From positions 649,061-713,060 of the forward strand of contig NZ_JAGHKO010000001.1 of assembly GCF_017742245.1 (NCBI RefSeq): a stretch of DNA of 64,000 nt, in the 5' to 3' direction. The notes under the pieces are model-generated. The model was not told the origin of the DNA. It saw only the letters and a program-made list of their open reading frames with translations, and ran no database searches. The position numbers and the translations under genes were made by a program. The stretch is from Niastella soli (GTDB lineage Bacteria; Bacteroidota; Bacteroidia; Chitinophagales; Chitinophagaceae). This document shows positions 1-8,524 of the stretch, in pieces; within the stretch, counting starts at the first letter, position 1; each line of letters starts with the position of its first letter.

Positions 1-247
1 TCTGTTCCTGCATTTCTGTTTGCTTTTGCAGCCAGGACGATATTACATAGGGCACCCAGGCGAGGAATAAATTCCAGATAAGCCAAATAAATGTGAACTT
101 ATCTGTATACACAATACGGGCCATCACCAATGCTATGCTAAACCCCATTGACAGGGTAAGCATGCGGTCTATTTCATTTAGGGGTGTATTGAAGAACATC
201 CAGCGATAAGGCTTACTGATAGGTTTCATTTGCGCTACTTTCATCAT
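1..247 (-). CDS. DUF1361-like membrane protein, partial (cut by window start)
   Basis: Reading the minus strand from the ATG at 247 gives 82 codons before the window edge. The visible part starts MMKVAQMKPISKPYRW and has hydrophobic segments separated by a short polar loop, ending in a WNLFLAWVPY stretch that resembles DUF1361 integral membrane proteins. The start codon overlaps the stop of the DgkA-like gene (TAATG at 249-245), so the two are probably translationally coupled. It is the last visible gene of the minus-strand run that includes the XrtN locus. The function of DUF1361 is unknown. Family assignment rests on about 80 residues. Confidence 0.6.
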   Translation of the reverse strand, partial: MMKVAQMKPISKPYRWMFFNTPLNEIDRMLTLSMGFSIALVMARIVYTDKFTFIWLIWNLFLAWVPYVISSWLQKQTEMQEQ

Positions 248-615
248 TAAAATAATTTAGGAATGAATACAACAGCACCAACAGCCAGGGCCGTTAAAGC
301 AGCTGTTAATACAGCGCCCGCAGCCAGGTCTTTGATAAACTTTATTTCTTTATGCCGTTGGTCAGAAACAAAATCCATGACCCGTTCAATACAGGTATTG
401 AACATTTCCGCCACCCAAACAAACCCAATGGCAAATACCAGTGCCAGTAGTTCATTTTTGGTAACCCCCACCAGGCTAGCCAGGGTAAATACCGCTACGG
501 TTGCCATAAAATGCAACCAGGCATTGTGCTCGCTTTGAAAAAAAGCGGCAATACCTTCCAACGCAAACCGGAAGCTCCTTACTCTTGCCCGGATAGAAAA
601 CTCCTGTATCTTCAT
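247..615 (-). CDS. diacylglycerol kinase family protein (DgkA/undecaprenol kinase type)
   Basis: The 122-aa protein matches the usual length of prokaryotic DgkA. It carries the family pattern: E29-H-N-A in the first amphipathic region and E70-MFNTCIE-77 (E70, N73, E77) at the catalytic and metal site, with three membrane segments, the last near the C-terminus. The family phosphorylates diacylglycerol or undecaprenol with ATP in the inner membrane. Which lipid is used here cannot be told. It lies 24 bp downstream of a small membrane-protein gene and overlaps the start of the DUF1361-like gene, so it is likely co-transcribed with the end of the XrtN locus. Confidence 0.85.
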   Translation of the reverse strand: MKIQEFSIRARVRSFRFALEGIAAFFQSEHNAWLHFMATVAVFTLASLVGVTKNELLALVFAIGFVWVAEMFNTCIERVMDFVSDQRHKEIKFIKDLAAGAVLTAALTALAVGAVVFIPKLF

Positions 616-639
616 AAAACTTATTTTTTATTCGTGAGA

Positions 640-1071
640 TCATTTTGGCTGATCATATAATTTATAGAGCGATGTACGGGTTGATCTTACAGCTATATAC
701 TGCACAACAATTATGCTCAGTATAAAAATGGCACCTTCCTTTGTCTTAAAAACTTCTATAAAATCGCCATGTATAGCGCCTGTTAAAAGCATGAACAGGG
801 TATAAATCAAAAAGTACAACAGAAAAAGAAGAAATATAAGCCAGGCCATTTTTGCCCGGTTAGCATAAGGTATTCGGGATGACCATTTTACAAGAGGCAA
901 AATAATTATTAATAATGGCGATGTTACCAGGTACCCAAAAATTACTGACAATCCTATAAACAATATTGCCCAGTCTCTCTCTTCCAGTATAATTCCTATA
1001 CCACAAATAAAAATCGCCAACGTTATGGTTTTCACCCATATCTTAACCGCTATTGAAAAAGGAGTTGACAT
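640..1071 (-). CDS. hypothetical small integral membrane protein
   Basis: The 143-aa product has four hydrophobic segments (about residues 12-30, 34-60, 75-97, 113-130) and short charged ends. I do not recognise a family. It begins 4 bp after the stop of the DUF4153/4173 gene, which places it in the same transcript as the exosortase N locus. Membrane location is the only property that can be inferred. The start ATG gives MSTPFSIAVK, and no better in-frame start is seen. Confidence 0.6.
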   Translation of the reverse strand: MSTPFSIAVKIWVKTITLAIFICGIGIILEERDWAILFIGLSVIFGYLVTSPLLIIILPLVKWSSRIPYANRAKMAWLIFLLFLLYFLIYTLFMLLTGAIHGDFIEVFKTKEGAIFILSIIVVQYIAVRSTRTSLYKLYDQPK

Positions 1072-1075
1072 AGCT

Positions 1076-2659
1076 TTAATGAATTGACGTGATCAAGCCT
1101 TTTTTCCGGAAATATTGTTTCGTATAGGCATCGGCATAATTCCATGACAACCAGGTGTATCCCTTTTGCTTTTGTTCAAATTGCTTTTCCCGTTGTTTTA
1201 ACTGTTCAATAAAACAGGTATCACAATTGGAAAAATTGTTATCTGTATTTAACCCCTTCGCATCGTTCTGACGTTTTTGCAATGCAACTATATTGGTGTC
1301 GAGCAAGGGCAATGCTTTGTCCGACAGCGAGAGCAGAAAAGTTACATCCAGGTCAACTGTATTCTTTCTTTTCAGGTTATAACCCGCAATAAATTCATCC
1401 CAGTGAATTGTAGTAGCCAGCACCAGCACTACTATACCCGCCCATGCATTCACCCTGAACAGGAAGTAGTTTGTTCTTTTATTCCATATTTTCAGGAATA
1501 CAGTTACCAGTCCAACCAATACCATTAACAAAAAGAACAGTACTCCAATGCGTTTGTATGCCAGTCCATGCTTAAGGATATAATAATAGTCGCGCAGGAA
1601 AACCGAACTTACCAGCATGGCATTCTGTACAATCCAGGCATAGGCACCATACTTCAACCATTTGTTCCGTTTATAAAAATTGAGGTTGCCTTTAAAGAAG
1701 AACAATAAGATAGCCATGGCCAGTACTATGGAAACTATCAGCAGCTCTGTTCCTTCATGCACCATTTTATATACCGGCAAGCCTTCCTTGTATTGAAAAT
1801 GCAACCATAAAAAGTTCACATCAATGATATTCACCAACAGCAACAACATGTTCAATAATACCAGGCTGATTATACCGGTGGTGTTCTCATTCTTCAATGC
1901 CAGCATACCGCTGGCCATTTTACCCATTACTACTTCAACGAATTGAAAAAAAGCCCCACTTCTTTTTTGACGCAATGTTTTACGAAAGCGTTGCAATCCA
2001 TCGTTCATCCGGGCTTCCCGAACGCTGAAATAATCCAGTTTGCTTTTCAGTAATAAAGAACCGGTGATCAGTAATCCCAGTAAAAGGAATAACAACCGTT
2101 GCCAGGAGAAGAAATCGAAAAAGTGGCTAAAGAAGAGATCCAGTTGTGCCCCTATGCGGTCTGCGATCTCAGAGAAAGCATTATTCGCTCCACGATAAAT
2201 ATAAAAGAATACAATCAACAAGATAATAGGAAATATCGCAAACCTGATAAAACGGCTTACTCCTTTGCGCTTTATTCGCTTGCCTTTATTGACCTTAATA
2301 GGTTCTACAAATGACGCAACTACCATTACTGCATTCATCAACATGGAACCACCGGCAAACCACGCCGAGCGATGGGTATACTCTGCAAAGCCTGCCACGA
2401 GTAACAAGGTAACCACAAAAGCTATCTTACTTAGCTCGGTATTGTGCACCACCACCATGGCCAAACTAACCAGGTGCCCCAACAATAACCAGTTTACATT
2501 GGCCGATTTGCGGGCATTGGGGTATAGAAAGAACAGCGCCGATAATAAGAACGCATCAAACAGTACGGTATTGATGGCCAGCTTTTCGTTCCAGAATACC
2601 AGGTTAAATAAAACAGCACCTGCTGTTACTAAAATTATTTTTACAAGATCTTTGTTCAT
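1076..2659 (-). CDS. DUF4153/DUF4173 family multi-spanning membrane protein
   Basis: The 527-aa protein has about ten or more hydrophobic segments and a polar C-terminal tail (from about residue 455) containing a CDTC pair. The central stretch (HEGTELLI, YYYILKHGLAYKRIG) resembles the conserved core of the DUF4153/DUF4173 family, whose function is unknown. It lies 37 bp downstream of xrtN on the same strand, and the downstream membrane-protein gene follows after 4 bp, so an operon is likely. Its role in sorting or envelope biology is inferred from position only. Confidence 0.7.
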   Translation of the reverse strand: MNKDLVKIILVTAGAVLFNLVFWNEKLAINTVLFDAFLLSALFFLYPNARKSANVNWLLLGHLVSLAMVVVHNTELSKIAFVVTLLLVAGFAEYTHRSAWFAGGSMLMNAVMVVASFVEPIKVNKGKRIKRKGVSRFIRFAIFPIILLIVFFYIYRGANNAFSEIADRIGAQLDLFFSHFFDFFSWQRLLFLLLGLLITGSLLLKSKLDYFSVREARMNDGLQRFRKTLRQKRSGAFFQFVEVVMGKMASGMLALKNENTTGIISLVLLNMLLLLVNIIDVNFLWLHFQYKEGLPVYKMVHEGTELLIVSIVLAMAILLFFFKGNLNFYKRNKWLKYGAYAWIVQNAMLVSSVFLRDYYYILKHGLAYKRIGVLFFLLMVLVGLVTVFLKIWNKRTNYFLFRVNAWAGIVVLVLATTIHWDEFIAGYNLKRKNTVDLDVTFLLSLSDKALPLLDTNIVALQKRQNDAKGLNTDNNFSNCDTCFIEQLKQREKQFEQKQKGYTWLSWNYADAYTKQYFRKKGLITSIH

Positions 2660-2696
2660 AGTGTGGTTTATATTAATGCAATGAGATAAAGCTTTT

Positions 2697-4052
2697 CTAC
2701 AATAAGGGTTTAAGGCTATTATCGCTAAACAGGTCTTTTATTTCCCTGATCAATTGTTGTTTATTTGATGTTGTAATATTCACTACAGAGTAAGACCTGG
2801 CGCCTGACAGCATCTGAGTACGCCAGCGTAACTGATCAATGGTCCGTTGAATTCCGTTATCATACCACCAGGCAGTATACAACTGGTCCTTTCCATTTTG
2901 TAAAAGAGCAGTGTATACCTGCTGTTTACCGATGGTTTCCAGTTTTACCTGTTTAAATAAATACCCGCTTCCTTTCCAACAGATCATAGGATGATGATCG
3001 GCATTGTAAAAGCCGGGTATGTGTTTAATATATATAAGGGATTCGCTGTTCTGAAGCTTAACTATCTCAGTAGTTATCCTCGTTGTCATATAGCCATCAA
3101 CAGCAGCAACTGTTTCAGAAGTATCGTTTATTGCTTTTACTTTTCTTATAACTGTATATGCAGACCAACAAACGAGCAACAACAATAGCAAATGAATAGC
3201 CACCAATCTTTTCCAGGATAAAGAAGTTGTTTTATCAGCTTGCAGCGTAACTGCACGACCCTTATACCTGATCACCAGTTGTGTAAGCCATAATACAGGT
3301 ACGATCACATATAAGATCAGACAACCAATGCCAACCAGGTCGTGCATATAAGTACCGGGCAAAATATTGAACCAAACCAAACTAATGATGCGAAACAGGT
3401 TACTTATTACATTCAGCGTAAAAGTTATTGCCAACAAACCAGTAACCTGCCACCACATTAACCGTAATTTGAATTTACGTTGATACATGGCCATCACTAC
3501 CAATTGCAACAACAGGGAAGTAACTATCATATTTAACCCCATGCAAGCCGGATCTACAGAAAATTCATTTCCCTTACAGATGATCATATTGCCTTCAACG
3601 GTTACATGTCCCGTAACCGCGTTCATAATATGCCCTGCCCAGCTTGTTAATTCCAGCCGTACAGGAAAGCTGAATACATTGGCTGCGAATTGAAATACTG
3701 GTGATAGCAAAAAGATCATACATACGGGCAGCCAGTTTATTCTTCCCAGAAAACTTTCAGTTATAAACAAACAGGCAAAAGCCAGCGTGAAATATAACAG
3801 GGTATTTACAGGTAGCAACATTGTTACCATTGCCATCATTGCCGCTACAATACCATATCTTTTTTTACCATAACCTGGCTGTAAGGTAGTAACCAGCGGC
3901 AATGCCAGTACGCCCATTATAACGGGTAACGACTGCCAGGCCAAATAAGCATGCAACGACAGCGCCATTATTACTGCATAGGCCAGAAAAAAAGCCAGGG
4001 CCATTCGCTGCGACTTATCCGTTCTAAGTGGTAATGGTAATGTCTGGATCAT
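2697..4052 (-). CDS. xrtN: exosortase N (XrtN) with fused EpsI-like C-terminal domain
   Basis: Exosortases are polytopic inner-membrane cysteine transpeptidases that process proteins with PEP-CTERM-type tails. The 451-aa sequence shows the catalytic triad in order and context: Cys170 in DPACMGLN, Arg221 in NLFRI, His237 in YMHDLVG. Multiple membrane segments cover residues 15-260. A further membrane helix (about 282-302) precedes a soluble domain (about 305-451) with HHPMICWKGSGY and LYTAWWYDNG, similar to the EpsI-type domains linked to exosortases. The gene overlaps the stop of the VIT gene by 4 bp (ATGA), indicating translational coupling with its probable substrate. The call as N type rests on Bacteroidota context and the VIT partner. 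Confidence 0.87.
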   Translation of the reverse strand: MIQTLPLPLRTDKSQRMALAFFLAYAVIMALSLHAYLAWQSLPVIMGVLALPLVTTLQPGYGKKRYGIVAAMMAMVTMLLPVNTLLYFTLAFACLFITESFLGRINWLPVCMIFLLSPVFQFAANVFSFPVRLELTSWAGHIMNAVTGHVTVEGNMIICKGNEFSVDPACMGLNMIVTSLLLQLVVMAMYQRKFKLRLMWWQVTGLLAITFTLNVISNLFRIISLVWFNILPGTYMHDLVGIGCLILYVIVPVLWLTQLVIRYKGRAVTLQADKTTSLSWKRLVAIHLLLLLLVCWSAYTVIRKVKAINDTSETVAAVDGYMTTRITTEIVKLQNSESLIYIKHIPGFYNADHHPMICWKGSGYLFKQVKLETIGKQQVYTALLQNGKDQLYTAWWYDNGIQRTIDQLRWRTQMLSGARSYSVVNITTSNKQQLIREIKDLFSDNSLKPLL

Positions 4053-6553
4053 GATAACATTTTCTTTTTAGCAGGATAATACTTAATATACACCAGTGTT
4101 AAGCAGGCAATGGCTATCAACGCCCACTCATGTGGTTCCGGAACAGCCCCTTTTGAATTCAGGGAAGCATTCTTTAAACTATTTTGGCTATCCTTAATAT
4201 CAAACTTTTCGTAATCATTTTGTGTTTCTAATACTACCAGGCTCGATACGGGACTAACAACATATGCCTTCTGCGCTTCAGCCACCAACTCATCCGTATC
4301 ATTTGTAGTGTTGGAGAACCTGGCCCCCATTTTCTGCATAATATGATTGTAGGCAAAAAGGCGCAACAGGTGATCAGGGGCCGTAGCAGGCTGGTTACAT
4401 TCGTCTTCAACAATCGCTAATTCGGCGTTATCTATAACCAGCAGTTTATCATTTTCAATATCTTTTACAAACTCCCGTTTGGCTATTTTTTGTTGAAGAT
4501 CAGTTACCGTTCCATGATCATATTGGAATGCCCGGTATTCTTTAAGGGTTTTCAAATAGGGGGATAAGGTATTGCCCAGATTGAAGATTTTCAATTTCCT
4601 ACTGTCCTTCATCGATTCTTTCACCTTTTCCAGAAATTTGCTTTCCGCAAGGTCATTCAGATTGGGCGAAGCTTCGTTGCTTTTACTTACCAGCAACGAA
4701 GTGCCGGCATTTTCAATCAGGTAAACCGGAAATAAACTAAACTGGAAGCCATGTAATTCATCAAAAATTTCGTCCTTGTTTTCATTTGTTACCTGAACCA
4801 ACTCATTATTAAAAACAAACACTTTCTTTCCTTTTATCGCATCGAAGACGCTGTTGAATTCATCTTTTGTCCATGACTTGTTAATATCCAGGTAAACGGT
4901 TTCAAAGCTTGCCGCCTCAAATTGTTTTTGATACGGACGAAGAGCGTACTGTTTACCATCAAAGCAAAATACCTCATTACTAAGCGGTTGATCAGCGAGT
5001 TCAATGGCCCAGGATGCATCATAGCTGCCTGAACGCGTATAAGTCAGTTGATTTTTGGAAGTAAAAGCCGCAAGGGCTTCAAAGTCTTTGGGCGATTGCT
5101 GAAATTGTAAACTAACGGCTTCTTTTGCATAGGCAACGGATGGACCATTGAAATAAATGTTCTCATATTTCATTTTGCCGTTTGCGCGGGTCAGGGGCGC
5201 TGTTATGCCCACTTTAAATTTTCTGCTCTCCCCCGCCAGCACCGGAAATACCCTAACCGATACGGTATTACCTTCCTGCCAGTGTAATACAGATGGATCA
5301 CGTCGTTGTACCCCTACAATTTCTTTATATGCCGAATCGGCCTTTTGTTTGGTGGTCAATATGCTTTTGGCTTCTTTACCTTCTACCCATAATGAAAGGG
5401 CGGTTACTACAGCTCCTTCTGGTAAATGAAAAGTATAAATTGCTTCTTCCTGGTTCCTCCAACTACTTTCAGGCTTCATGTTTGAAACGGTGAGGGTCTT
5501 TTCAGTATAGGCAAGTCCAAATTGCGGCCAAATACGAACTGCAGTATTAATGTACTCAGTGATCAAATCGTCTCCATTCCATAAGCGCTCCTGTGCCTGG
5601 TGTCGCGAATCGAACATTGATTCGAGGAGTTTTATCCGGTTCTCTTCGTTTAAATTTATTTCGCCGGCGAAAAGAGTAGCTATCACTACCAATGGATCAT
5701 GTTTTCTTTCTTCTCCGAAGTTTTTAGTAGGTACCCTCCAGAAAAAACCATCCGTTTTACTAAATGAACTATACACCAGGCCGGCCTTTAAGACCTTTTC
5801 TGTCAATCCATTTTGTGGTACATGCTGGGCCAGGGATACCCATGCAGGCCAACCTTCATTTTCATGGACCGTTGCATGGCGGTAAGTTGTATTGATATTT
5901 TTGGTTATGATGCCCCAGCTTAAAACAAATGCCACAACAGTTACTATCGTAACACCGATACCCCCATAAAGAGCATATAATAATATACGGCTGCCGGCAA
6001 CTGCTCTTTTTACCAGCACTATTGTGTAAATGACAAACAACAGTCCAACAAAAGCATGTATTGAAATACCTAATACGAATGAGGCTATAAGGCTAAACAC
6101 ATATAAGGGAAAGAGATAAATGGCTATATATAAAAAGGTGATCAATGATACCCCCAGTAAAAATACCATCACCAATTGTAGCCATTGGGAGATGTGTTTA
6201 AAATAAGCAAATGCTATATAATTAATACAAAGTATTATCTGCAATACGGCAAACCAGGTTACGGTATTTTCAAAAACTACCATTTCACGGTTTAGGGAGT
6301 AAGCACTGATCAGCAATAAGATCAGGAACAGGAAAAGAGGCATCAACCCTTCCCTGCCTTTTTTAAGTCGGTTGCTTGACAGCAACAGTACAAAGTAGGC
6401 TACTGTTATAGTAAAGTTGCAGACGAACAAACCCAATGTATCCTGCTGCATAATGGTCATCGCCGGAATACAAAGAAAGAAAAGGGAAATTGGTATTAAC
6501 ACCAGACCGGTTATAAACAACCCGTCTTTTGTTTTAGTAGGATATAAGCTCAT
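4049..6553 (-). CDS. XrtN-system VIT domain protein with PEP-type sorting signal
   Basis: The 834-aa protein has about seven N-terminal membrane helices (residues 10-225). A VIT (vault/inter-alpha-trypsin-like) domain follows at about 335-440, visible in LTVSNM, AIYTFHLPEGA, ADSAYKEIVG and RVFPVLAGESRKFKVG, then a long soluble region. The extreme C-terminus has the tripartite exosortase signal: PEP at 805-807, a hydrophobic helix, then a basic KKK cluster. This is the architecture of the VIT protein that accompanies exosortase N in Bacteroidota. The signal and the 4-bp overlap with xrtN make it the dedicated substrate by inference. What the protein does at the cell surface is unknown. Confidence 0.85.
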   Translation of the reverse strand: MSLYPTKTKDGLFITGLVLIPISLFFLCIPAMTIMQQDTLGLFVCNFTITVAYFVLLLSSNRLKKGREGLMPLFLFLILLLISAYSLNREMVVFENTVTWFAVLQIILCINYIAFAYFKHISQWLQLVMVFLLGVSLITFLYIAIYLFPLYVFSLIASFVLGISIHAFVGLLFVIYTIVLVKRAVAGSRILLYALYGGIGVTIVTVVAFVLSWGIITKNINTTYRHATVHENEGWPAWVSLAQHVPQNGLTEKVLKAGLVYSSFSKTDGFFWRVPTKNFGEERKHDPLVVIATLFAGEINLNEENRIKLLESMFDSRHQAQERLWNGDDLITEYINTAVRIWPQFGLAYTEKTLTVSNMKPESSWRNQEEAIYTFHLPEGAVVTALSLWVEGKEAKSILTTKQKADSAYKEIVGVQRRDPSVLHWQEGNTVSVRVFPVLAGESRKFKVGITAPLTRANGKMKYENIYFNGPSVAYAKEAVSLQFQQSPKDFEALAAFTSKNQLTYTRSGSYDASWAIELADQPLSNEVFCFDGKQYALRPYQKQFEAASFETVYLDINKSWTKDEFNSVFDAIKGKKVFVFNNELVQVTNENKDEIFDELHGFQFSLFPVYLIENAGTSLLVSKSNEASPNLNDLAESKFLEKVKESMKDSRKLKIFNLGNTLSPYLKTLKEYRAFQYDHGTVTDLQQKIAKREFVKDIENDKLLVIDNAELAIVEDECNQPATAPDHLLRLFAYNHIMQKMGARFSNTTNDTDELVAEAQKAYVVSPVSSLVVLETQNDYEKFDIKDSQNSLKNASLNSKGAVPEPHEWALIAIACLTLVYIKYYPAKKKMLS

Positions 6554-6593
6554 AAAATTGGTTTAGGGTTTCAAATGTTTTTATTTTTCATGG

Positions 6594-7025
6594 CTATACT
6601 TTCTGAACGGTTTTAAGATCGCCACCGCATTTAACCAATCTGTTGTAAAATGTTATCAGACTTATCACTCCTGAAGCAATGGCTATACATTGCAGTACTG
6701 ATCCCATTATTATTCCATTTAAACCCATCATCTTCCAGAAAATAAAAAACACCATTACGGTAAGCACCACACTGGTTGTAAGAACCGTATTGAATAACCG
6801 CATGCCTTTTTTACGATCCCTGGCGTACCGGTTAATGATAATAAGAATGGCAATCATGATGGGGAAGGAAAAAATGGCGCCGTACATAGTTCCAAATGCC
6901 ACCAAACTGGCGGCATCGAGAAATTTGATTGCAACCAGGTAGATGGTGCCCAAAGCGGTGTTTATTATTACAGCCAACACCCAGATGGCCAACGCTAATA
7001 CTAATTGATGTAAAAAGGATCTCAT
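6594..7025 (-). CDS. hypothetical four-helix membrane protein of the XrtN locus
   Basis: The product starting at MRSFLHQL (ATG at 7025) is 143 aa with four hydrophobic helices and a short polar C-terminus. A start 13 codons upstream (7064) is possible, but its N-terminus would be encoded by an inverted repeat at 7039-7053 that looks like a control site, so the 7025 start is preferred. The gene lies between a winged-helix regulator and the VIT gene on the same strand. No family is recognised. Such small membrane proteins beside a winged-helix protein may act in sensing, but this is only positional inference. Confidence 0.6.
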   Translation of the reverse strand: MRSFLHQLVLALAIWVLAVIINTALGTIYLVAIKFLDAASLVAFGTMYGAIFSFPIMIAILIIINRYARDRKKGMRLFNTVLTTSVVLTVMVFFIFWKMMGLNGIIMGSVLQCIAIASGVISLITFYNRLVKCGGDLKTVQKV

Positions 7026-7038
7026 AATTTTAAAAGTG

Positions 7039-7053
7039 CTTTGTATTTCAAAG
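7039..7053. promoter_or_regulatory. inverted repeat CTTTG-N5-CAAAG, candidate operator
   Basis: CTTTGTATTTCAAAG lies 14 bp upstream of the chosen ATG of the membrane-protein gene at 7025 and just downstream of the winged-helix gene. The same half-sites with the same 5-nt spacer occur at 8069-8085 before the first gene of the run. The shared context is (A/G)CTTTGTA...CAAAGT. Binding by the adjacent regulator is an inference. Confidence 0.4.
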
Positions 7054-7071
7054 TGTAAGGACAAAAAAAAT

Positions 7072-7371
7072 TTACTTCATACCCTTGATCATATTTTCCA
7101 ATGCCTCAATATGGTCTTTGAATGCTTTTTCACCAGCCCTGGTAATTGAGTAGGTTGTATTGGTCTTTCGGCCAATAAATCCTTTGTGTACTTTAATGTA
7201 TCCATTTTCTTCCAGGTTTACCATGTGCGATGCCAGGTTTCCATCTGTTACATCGAGCATTTGTTTCAGATCATTAAAACTCACTTCCTCATTCACAATG
7301 AGGATGCTCATGACCCCCATGCGAATGCGGCTATCAAAAATTTTATTAAGATTTTCAATCGGGTTCTTCAT
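7072..7371 (-). CDS. winged-helix DNA-binding transcriptional regulator
   Basis: The 99-aa protein is a single winged-helix domain of the HTH_34/ArsR-MarR-like type: helices at about 5-25 (IFDSRIRMGVMSIL), the recognition pair VSFNDLKQMLDVTDGNLASHMVNLEE split over residues 30-55, and a basic wing GFIGRKTNTTYSIT at about 64-77. It lacks any ligand or phosphorylation domain, as is usual for this family. It sits 15 bp after one membrane-protein gene and 46 bp before another, within the minus-strand XrtN run. A local autoregulatory role at the CTTTG-N5-CAAAG repeats is inferred from position. Confidence 0.8.
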   Translation of the reverse strand: MKNPIENLNKIFDSRIRMGVMSILIVNEEVSFNDLKQMLDVTDGNLASHMVNLEENGYIKVHKGFIGRKTNTTYSITRAGEKAFKDHIEALENMIKGMK

Positions 7372-7386
7372 GCTGTAAATTATTAA

Positions 7387-8061
7387 CTAGGGCTGACGTT
7401 CATACTTCCACCACATAAATACACCATACACAATATGCAATATGCCAAAACCTGCGGCCCAAAAATACAAACCCAAACCTCCTGTCCACAAATTAATAAT
7501 ACCTAACACCAGTTGTCCGTACCCCAGGTACCGGATCTCTCCTAAAGTATATTTCGAAGCGTTCACCAGCGCCAGACCGTAAAAGATCAGGCAACCGGGC
7601 GCTACTAACTCATAATATCCCCATTCCATAGCCCGCAGAATAACCAATCCACCTACAACCATGGGCAAAATAGTGTTCCAGGCCAGGCGTTGCACGGTAC
7701 GGTCCCACATAGAGATGCCATTACGGCGGCTACGCGCCAGGGTGAATAAAAACGACGAGATCAAAGCTGCCAGAAATGTTATGCCGGCAATCACCAGCAG
7801 GTCATTGTATAATATCGCCACACTATCACCTAATTGGCCCGTTCTGCCAAATCGGCCTGTTCCATATTCATAATACCCGCGCCCCCCATGTATGGCTTGC
7901 AGGTATCCGGAAATACGGTTCTGTGCGGCCCAGGCTCCCAGCAGGGCGCATACGCCGGCGCTGACACCGCTCCATCCACTCAGGGAAATGAAGCGTGACG
8001 ACCGTTCCATCATTCGTTTAATATCCTGCAGGGTTTCCAGCGGGGGATGTTGGCTATCCAT
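7387..8061 (-). CDS. hypothetical multi-helix membrane protein, first gene of the XrtN run
   Basis: The product from the ATG at 8061 (MDSQHPPLETLQDIKRMMERS) is 224 aa. A cytosolic amphipathic N-terminus is followed by about six hydrophobic helices and a short basic tail. A longer reading to 8082 would need a TTG codon inside an inverted repeat and a likely -7 box, so it is rejected. The N-terminal DIKRMMERSSRF segment is typical of Bacteroidota membrane proteins encoded beside winged-helix regulators. It precedes the regulator by 15 bp and is probably the first gene of the transcript. No biochemical function can be assigned. Confidence 0.6.
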   Translation of the reverse strand: MDSQHPPLETLQDIKRMMERSSRFISLSGWSGVSAGVCALLGAWAAQNRISGYLQAIHGGRGYYEYGTGRFGRTGQLGDSVAILYNDLLVIAGITFLAALISSFLFTLARSRRNGISMWDRTVQRLAWNTILPMVVGGLVILRAMEWGYYELVAPGCLIFYGLALVNASKYTLGEIRYLGYGQLVLGIINLWTGGLGLYFWAAGFGILHIVYGVFMWWKYERQP

Positions 8062-8068
8062 AAAAAGC

Positions 8069-8112
8069 ACTTTGTAAAACAAAGTAAGTGTGCCTTTTTC
8101 AGATTTCCAAAC
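8069..8112 (-). promoter_or_regulatory. promoter with overlapping inverted repeat for the XrtN run
   Basis: On the minus strand, TTTG is followed after 21 nt by TACTTTG, close to the Bacteroidota -33/-7 pattern (the -7 element has one N fewer than TAnnTTTG). The inverted repeat ACTTTG-TAAAA-CAAAGT (8069-8085, plus-strand reading) overlaps the -7 box and ends 8 bp before the ATG at 8061. The same repeat is found at 7039-7053. An operator of the local winged-helix protein is inferred. Confidence 0.4.
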
Positions 8113-8359
8113 TTTTCTCCTGTCTATTTAAAAAAATATGCTGAAATGGCAGTTTTTTGTTATTTAAGTTAAAGTCTAATGCCATTTTTATCCTGTAAAA
8201 CTGCCCCTCTTTGCTACCATTATAGCCCTACCGTTCCTTCTCTTTCCCGCCTCATTGTCTCCACGGCGCCCGAGGCCCAAGGCTGAAGGATCAGTGTAGG
8301 CACAATGAAGGATCAGTATAGCCAAAGCGAAGGAAATAAAAACCGTCACTGGTTTTCGA

Positions 8360-8441
8360 CCATTCGTCCCACCGTTTTCCCCCGACCGGCACACCAAAAT
8401 TGAAATTTCCGTGGTAAAATGTCCATTCGTCCCACCGTTTT
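8360..8441. repeat. two 19-bp direct repeats, CCATTCGTCCCACCGTTTT
   Basis: Identical 19-nt copies lie at 8360-8378 and 8423-8441, 63 bp apart start to start. They are accompanied by related CCGTCAC and CGGTTTCC(G) words nearby (8343, 8450, 8472). They are in a non-coding stretch between divergent genes and could be binding sites or decayed repeats. The 69-codon reading frame over this region (8188-8397, minus) looks spurious. Confidence 0.5.
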
Positions 8442-8507
8442 TCGAAGACCGTCACAGCGGTTTCCGAAGCCCGTCACATGATGAAGAAACCGGATGGAAG
8501 TATTGGG

Positions 8508-8515
8508 TATTTTTG
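8508..8515 (+). promoter_or_regulatory. -7 element TATTTTTG upstream of a structured leader
   Basis: TATTTTTG matches the Bacteroidota -7 consensus TAnnTTTG. No clear TTG is found 19-21 nt upstream. Transcription from here would produce a leader of about 360 nt before the DUF5686 gene. Confidence 0.3.
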
Positions 8516-8524
8516 TATCGTTAA

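Noticed and set aside
8188-8397. 69-codon minus-strand frame in the gap before the DUF5686 gene
   Set aside because: Covers direct repeats and low-information sequence, has no signal, domain or spacing to neighbours, and the composition is unlike the surrounding genes.
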